Source: Gnetum montanum
Taxonomy: Eukaryota; Streptophyta; Gnetopsida; Gnetales; Gnetaceae
Length of the DNA: 44,692 nucleotides
Assembly: GCA_015680685.1 (NCBI GenBank)
Contig: MNCI01025327.1
Span: 128,534-173,225 of the forward strand
Direction of reading: 5' to 3'
Positions within the stretch are counted from its first letter, which is position 1. Every line of letters begins with the position of its first letter. Made by a program: the position numbers and the translations under genes. Shown here one piece after another: positions 39,780 through 44,692 of this stretch. The notes under the pieces are model-generated. The model ran no database searches. It saw only the letters and a program-made list of their open reading frames with translations, and was not told the origin of the DNA.

Positions 39780-40645
39780 TTAGCTATTTAGATGTTGTTT
39801 TAGCATCTAGATAAAGTTGCACCTATTTTCTAAATGCTAAGTTGGATTCTTGACTATTCAAAGTTGAGCTAGTAGATGGAGCATTTAGAGGCAAACTCCA
39901 CACTTAGATAAAAGCTCAAGGTATCTTCTAGGTGTTGACATGACATCATTAAATTCTTAATATTTGATGGACTTTTTGATGTTCATGGAAATTTTGACTT
40001 AAGCTTTGTATAATCAATTATGTATTCTAGCAAATGAGATAATTGTTATATGTTTATATGTAAGAAAAACCATTTAGAAATAACATCCTTATCTAAATGG
40101 CTTTGGAGTTAACATAGAAGATGGATAATTTAGATCTGATTTTTCCATCTAGATGATTGATTGAGCATTACCTTGATGCTAACGTGGCTATTAGGCACTT
40201 TCTTAGTCATGAGTCATTCAAGACTAATCTAGATTGGGTTTGTAGCCTCCTTTAAGATTCATTTGGATGAAGCCTTTAATTTGAGGGCTAACAGCTTCTA
40301 TTATGTAAATGTTGAGTTGATGCTCAAAAGTTGAATGCTCAACAGAACTATTTAGAAGAAAAAATTTCATCTAAATGATTCCTTTACATCTTTCTCTTGC
40401 AGCTAATATGGTAGATGAATCATTTAGAGTTGGAATTTTCATTTAACAATTTTTATTCATGCTTGAATAGCTAGCTATATATCACACACTACATGATGAC
40501 TCTATTTGATAGACTAGGTGCCTACCGTTAGATGCTTATGTGGTAAATAAGCTCTTTTGACTATCTAAGCTAAACATCTTTTTCAATTTATAAGTCATTT
40601 AAAGGCAACTTTTGACTCTAAATGATAGCTCTAAATGCTCACTTG
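39780..40645. repeat. CTAAATG/CATTTAG-rich degenerate repeat tract
   Basis: At least 15 variants of CATTTAGA, CATCTAGA and CTCTAAATG occur on both strands over about 870 bp (for example TTTCATCTAAATGATTCC, GAATCATTTAGAGTTGG). Spacing is irregular, and no unit length could be fixed by eye. Confidence 0.45.
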
Positions 40646-40784
40646 GACCCTAGCTTATGTGTCAAAGGCGAGTCGAGTAGAATTGTATTTCTAGCGTAAT
40701 AGTCTCCTTCCTTTTTGGAAATTGAACTTGAACCAAAAATTTTCACATTCATCTTGTGGATTGGTTAACTTAGAAAAAGGATGT

Positions 40785-40827
40785 GGGAGGGGTGGGGGGT
40801 GTGGTGGGTGAGGGATGGGTGTAGGGG
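40785..40827 (+). repeat. G-run cluster with quadruplex potential
   Basis: Seven runs of 3 to 6 G lie within 43 bases (40785, 40789, 40794, 40806, 40812, 40817, 40824), separated by 1 to 6 bases, in an AT-rich surround. Confidence 0.75.
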
Positions 40828-40829
40828 TT

Positions 40830-42290
40830 GGAGATGAATGAGCTATAATAAAAAGTTATTCAAACTTTAAATTACATTACTAAAATCAAGTATACAAGGA
40901 ATGAACTCATTGATATATATGGTAAAGATCACCATGATAAAATTCAATTGTATTAAAGCTAAGCCTAAGGCTAAGGCTACCGTTATGGTAGATCCTTAGC
41001 TTCTACATACTTCTTGTAGGATAAATAATGATCTTGGTATATTGTAGGGCTTCTAAGGATCTCAAAAGATTAAATAACATGTTGCAATGCTTTCATAGGA
41101 TACACTCACATATTCTTTAGGGTTGATGTAAAGAACCATAGATACTTAAACCCCTCAAGGTTTCAATGTAAAATTTCTCACAAGGATGATCTACACTCCA
41201 CATAGCACAATGGATCATAATAGAATGAGGTGTAGAGAGAGATTCAAAAGTTAGATCTGCATGAATCTAGTTCAAACTAGGGTAATGAAACACTCAGCCC
41301 TAGATTTAGACTCACTCATACATAATGAACAAATGTATGAACAATGGGTCTATGCATATAATATAACTAAACTCTGGGAGAAAAATGTAGCTATGATCAT
41401 AAAATGTTCAAGTCCTTTCTTGATCTTATCCAAGAATGAATCTAATGCTTGAATCCAAATGAATACTCTATGAATTACTTTGCATGGATTTTGGAATGAA
41501 TCTAGATGCTTGCTTGTATAGATCTTGCATCATGGAAGTTTTTCACTTCAAATTGGAGCTAAGAAAATTACTTGAAACTACTTTTTTATGTTCCCAAATG
41601 ACTACCTTGGATATCTCATTCAAGGCTTGGGCATCCATAATAAGAAGGATCAGTTTCAAGTTGAAGGTCTAGAGAATCCTTGAATGTAATACTAACATCT
41701 ACTTTGGCTTTGTTTGGATGTTCACATTAGAGGCTTGGATGTTTGAGATTAAGATGTATAGGCTTAATTCTGGGAGGTATGACTAGAAGTTGACTCACTT
41801 CTAAACTTGAATTGCTCTTTAGCTAGACATCTAGCTAGCATCCAAGGTTGAGAAAGATGATTAATTCTTGACCTTTACATGTTTGAGAATCCTTGATCTA
41901 GCTTTCTTGACTATTGCATTGTCATGATGCTTATTATCTTGGTTAGAACTTGAAACACAAGAGCAACCAAGCACACTTCTTTCTTATGTAGCTTTTAGAC
42001 TATCAAAATGTGAAATAGATTAACAATCTTCCTCTTTTTAGTGATGTTTAGAAACTTGAGAATGACTCAGTAGTATAACTCAAAATGAATAGTAGATAAA
42101 GATCAAGAAGATCAAGCTATCTATGAAATATCATAAATGTATATAACTTAAAATAGCTCATACATGCTCATACATATAAACATATATTTTTAGACATATA
42201 ATAAGGCTAATAGGATGCATAAGAAAATATCAAGGAAACACTAAAGTAACAAGTCACATAACAAAAATGATAGAGGATGTAAGGGGACCA
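40830..42290. other. Intergenic DNA, nothing firm
   Basis: Two short plus-strand open frames (41261-41452 and 41484-41672) have no recognisable content and are not called. The sequence is AT-rich. Confidence 0.35.
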
Positions 42291-43330
42291 AGGCTAGGGC
42301 TTATGGACATGATCTCCTCATTCTTTCTTCCCTATTTTTTGGACATCATTCAAAAAGGTGGAAAGGATCCCATATGCACAAAATCTAAATCCTCATATTG
42401 CTTCTTGAAAGGATGATACTTCTCCTTCTTATCATCATTATTGCTAGTAGTCTTTAGCTCATCCTCTGAATTCATTGATTCTACCAGAACTATTTGTCAT
42501 CTATGTGGCCAAAGCTTCTCCTTAAAACCTTTTATTGTGGATGGCTACCTAGATGATTGAAAAGCATGTGATCTACTCTGAGAATGATTTCATTGATAGG
42601 TCTTTGGTATTGGAGGATTAAAAAAAGTATCAATAGCATCCTAGATGAATGGATCATGATTTTTTTTATGTCTCTTGGGAGATAAATCTCCGTTAACTTG
42701 TATCTCTATTTGATCCTCATGTGGGTAATAAGGTTGATCCTCATACATCTAGCATTTCCCCTACTGATGTGCTCCTCCTAGAGGTGTTATTTCCTCCTCC
42801 AAAGCTTTTGTTGTTCCTAAATCATAGTCCCTTGATGGGCCAACATTGAAAGCATGAGCATAAGGGACATGCTCCTATGATCAAGTGTGGCTTCCAAACT
42901 TCTCATCAAAAATATAAGAAAAATTTTCTTGATGAGAGTTACTAGTCTATCTCTTCTCAAGCCTTTCCATCCATTTCGCCAACTTGGATAGGTTTTATCC
43001 TATTTTGCTAATGCTCTTTGCAAAATCTTCCTAAGCCTTGCTTAGGATGGATCCAAGTTAATCTTCCATAGATTTGGAAGGGGAAAGATGAGGTTTGGAA
43101 GCTTGGGTTGTAGGTGCTCCTTGTTACTACTGCTCTTTTTCTACATCCATCATTATTGTATACATACTCTACTATCCCTTTCTTACTACTAATGATGGAG
43201 ATGTAAGGGATTTGAGTCTCAGCATCCCTGATCATCAATCCAATTAGTAGTAGGTGCCCAAAGATTTGGATATTAGCATGCTTAGCCATAATATCCTTGT
43301 TGATGATGCAGCCAAAGTCCAAAATCACAT
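42290..43330 (-). pseudogene. Degraded gag-like retroelement sequence
   Basis: The 106-codon open frame at 43008-43328 (MILDFGCIINKDIMAK, then HLLLIGLMIRDAETQIPYIS) is followed on the same strand by WMERLEKR, a QENFSYIFDEKFG segment, EHVPYAHAFNVGPSRDYDLG, and KTYQ-type stretches with stops. The polar, Pro/Glu/Lys-rich composition and one-strand openness suggest a decayed LTR-element gag region. There is no diagnostic motif. Confidence 0.35.
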
Positions 43331-43474
43331 TAGTAAGTAAAAAATAAAGAACTAGGGCTCATTGTAGAAGAAGATAATCATGAATACCACCTATTAGTAC
43401 AAGATTATAGTAAATGATGAGTGAGATGATCAAAGAATTTGTTGTTATGTCTACTCTAAATACTTTGTGTTTCA

Positions 43475-43600
43475 GCATTGATGAAACATTAATAAGGTGA
43501 TTGCATTGATACATGCTTGTCGATGCAATTTTTGTTGACACATCCCCATTGATGCATCTCAGGATACATTGGTGCATATGTATCAATGTTGATACAATCA
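43475..43600. repeat. TTGATRCA degenerate short-repeat cluster
   Basis: Variants of TTGATAC, TTGATGC, TCGATGC, TTGACAC and TTGGTGC recur about eight times in 120 bp, with some also on the complementary strand. Non-coding. Confidence 0.45.
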
Positions 43601-43639
43601 TTACCGATATAACTATGCACACCCATCGCATTTATGGCA

Positions 43640-44400
43640 TCATTTGGTTGTTACCATAAGCAAACTCTTATAGTTACTTTCCATATAAGTTGGTAGAATT
43701 TTTCCTCTAAGTGTTCGCAGCATAGATCAAATTGATTATATGACATTTTATTTAATTGCCATATGTACCTGGACACAGTTGCATGAATGGTAATAAATTC
43801 AAGATTTCTTTCATTCATTACAATACTTGGATTAGTTAAACTCTACTTACCTGCAATTTATTTTGAATGCAATTTAATTTTTCATTATTAAGGAATTAAT
43901 ATTATAATTCATAATTAATGTGAGTATGACCACTTCAAGCATAATATATTCTCACTTAGTAATCCCAGCAATGAATACTTGGTATGCCTTGTAGTGTTAA
44001 TATATGTTCAAGATGTGTATGAAAAGTGGGAACACATGTTTCACATTTAGGATAGTTTAATTAATTAATTAGTTAATTTAAATATTAAACCTTCTTTTAT
44101 TTAATCATTTTGCAGACATAGAAAATAATAAAAATTATAAAAATAAATATCTTATACCTCAATCATACTTAATGATATCAACAAGATTAACACAAGTGTT
44201 AATTGGAAAGACAAAAATTAGTAAACTATGCCTTTCACCATCTAAGGATATAGACTACTTAGGTAAATAGAGTCCATGGAATTTGACTAGATCACGCATA
44301 CATGCTAGTGATTTTTATGGTTGGGTGTAACAAATATCTAATGCTCATCAAGCACAAAGTTGGAATCATTAAACAACATTAAAAAAATCCTTTTTTAATA
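43640..44400. other. Intergenic AT-rich DNA, nothing recognised
   Basis: No coding or structured feature was seen. Confidence 0.4.
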
Positions 44401-44692
44401 TTGCAAAATTGGGATTCGAAAATATCTCATTATAGGCATTCAACCACAATTGGTATGAAAATAAGGCATCAAACCCTATAGTCTCATTAATTAAACTAAG
44501 GGATACTACAATTACTATATGATGAGTGGCGAGATACCCCTACACTCAACCATACGAATACGAGCGTAGCACGTGCGATCCAGTCGAACTCCACAGACTA
44601 AGTGCCTACACGCCTTATGGAACACTTAGGGTTAATCATTCGTTGTTTTCCCAGACTTACTTATAGTTTTCACAGTGTATGGTTAAGTAAGT
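44401..44692. other. GC-richer terminal segment with hairpin
   Basis: From about 44520 the sequence becomes richer in G, C and CpG than the preceding 10 kb. It ends in a perfect 9-bp inverted repeat (ACTTACTTA at 44655-44663, TAAGTAAGT at 44684-44692) at the window edge. It may be the start of another transposable element that continues beyond the window. Confidence 0.35.

Noticed and set aside
1-44692. CRISPR arrays, bacterial operons, ribosome binding sites
   Set aside because: The spliced plant gene and plant retroelements show this is eukaryotic nuclear DNA. No spaced identical repeats of CRISPR type occur.

Overview
This is nuclear DNA from a seed plant. The pattern is gymnosperm-like: AT-rich sequence, one very long intron packed with retrotransposon remains, and only one recognisable host gene in 44.7 kb. 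The organism call is an inference from that pattern and from protein similarity to plant VPS51; no species can be named. One unresolved base (N) lies at 11846.

Host gene: the plus strand from 15300 to 32051 carries the C-terminal half (383 codons, 8 coding exons) of VPS51, the small subunit of the GARP/EARP tethering complexes acting in endosome-to-Golgi retrograde traffic. The seven introns inside the window are all phase 0 and GT-AG. Intron 3 is 10.4 kb. The exons for the N-terminal half were not found in 1-15299. They probably lie further upstream, which would make 1-15299 largely intronic too.

Layout. 1-600: a GC- and CpG-rich block with a TATA-like site and a short Ala/Val/Pro-rich ORF. 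917-7208: a near-complete minus-strand LINE (LINE-A) flanked by a degenerate 18-bp target-site duplication. 8230-9850 and 11766-15050: two more minus-strand LINE remnants (LINE-B, LINE-C). 15300-32051: VPS51. Its intron 3 holds a tRNA-derived SINE-like relic, tandem duplications of 188 and 211 bp, an ATGTCTC motif array, LTR-like modules, a decayed minus-strand Ty1/copia gag split by a 5'-truncated plus-strand LINE (LINE-D, perfect 16-bp target-site duplication), a plus-strand LINE reverse transcriptase fragment (LINE-E), a copia reverse transcriptase fragment and a LINE 3' end (LINE-F). 32052-44692: gene-poor, AT-rich DNA with decayed ORFs of probable retroelement origin, a 187-bp tandem duplication, a CTAAATG-rich tract, a G-run cluster at 40785-40827 and a GC-richer terminal segment.

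Most interesting system: the LINE family. Comparing copies A, C and D shows that, after the usual endonuclease, reverse transcriptase and zf-RVT zinc finger, these elements carry an extra C-terminal module: a domain around 'LTEEAIARVLGV', a Glu/Gln-rich coiled coil, and a terminal 'GKxPY...KVEAFKxFQxAxAF' domain. Target-site duplications around copies A and D show that the module moves with the LINE. I do not know a described family with this architecture.
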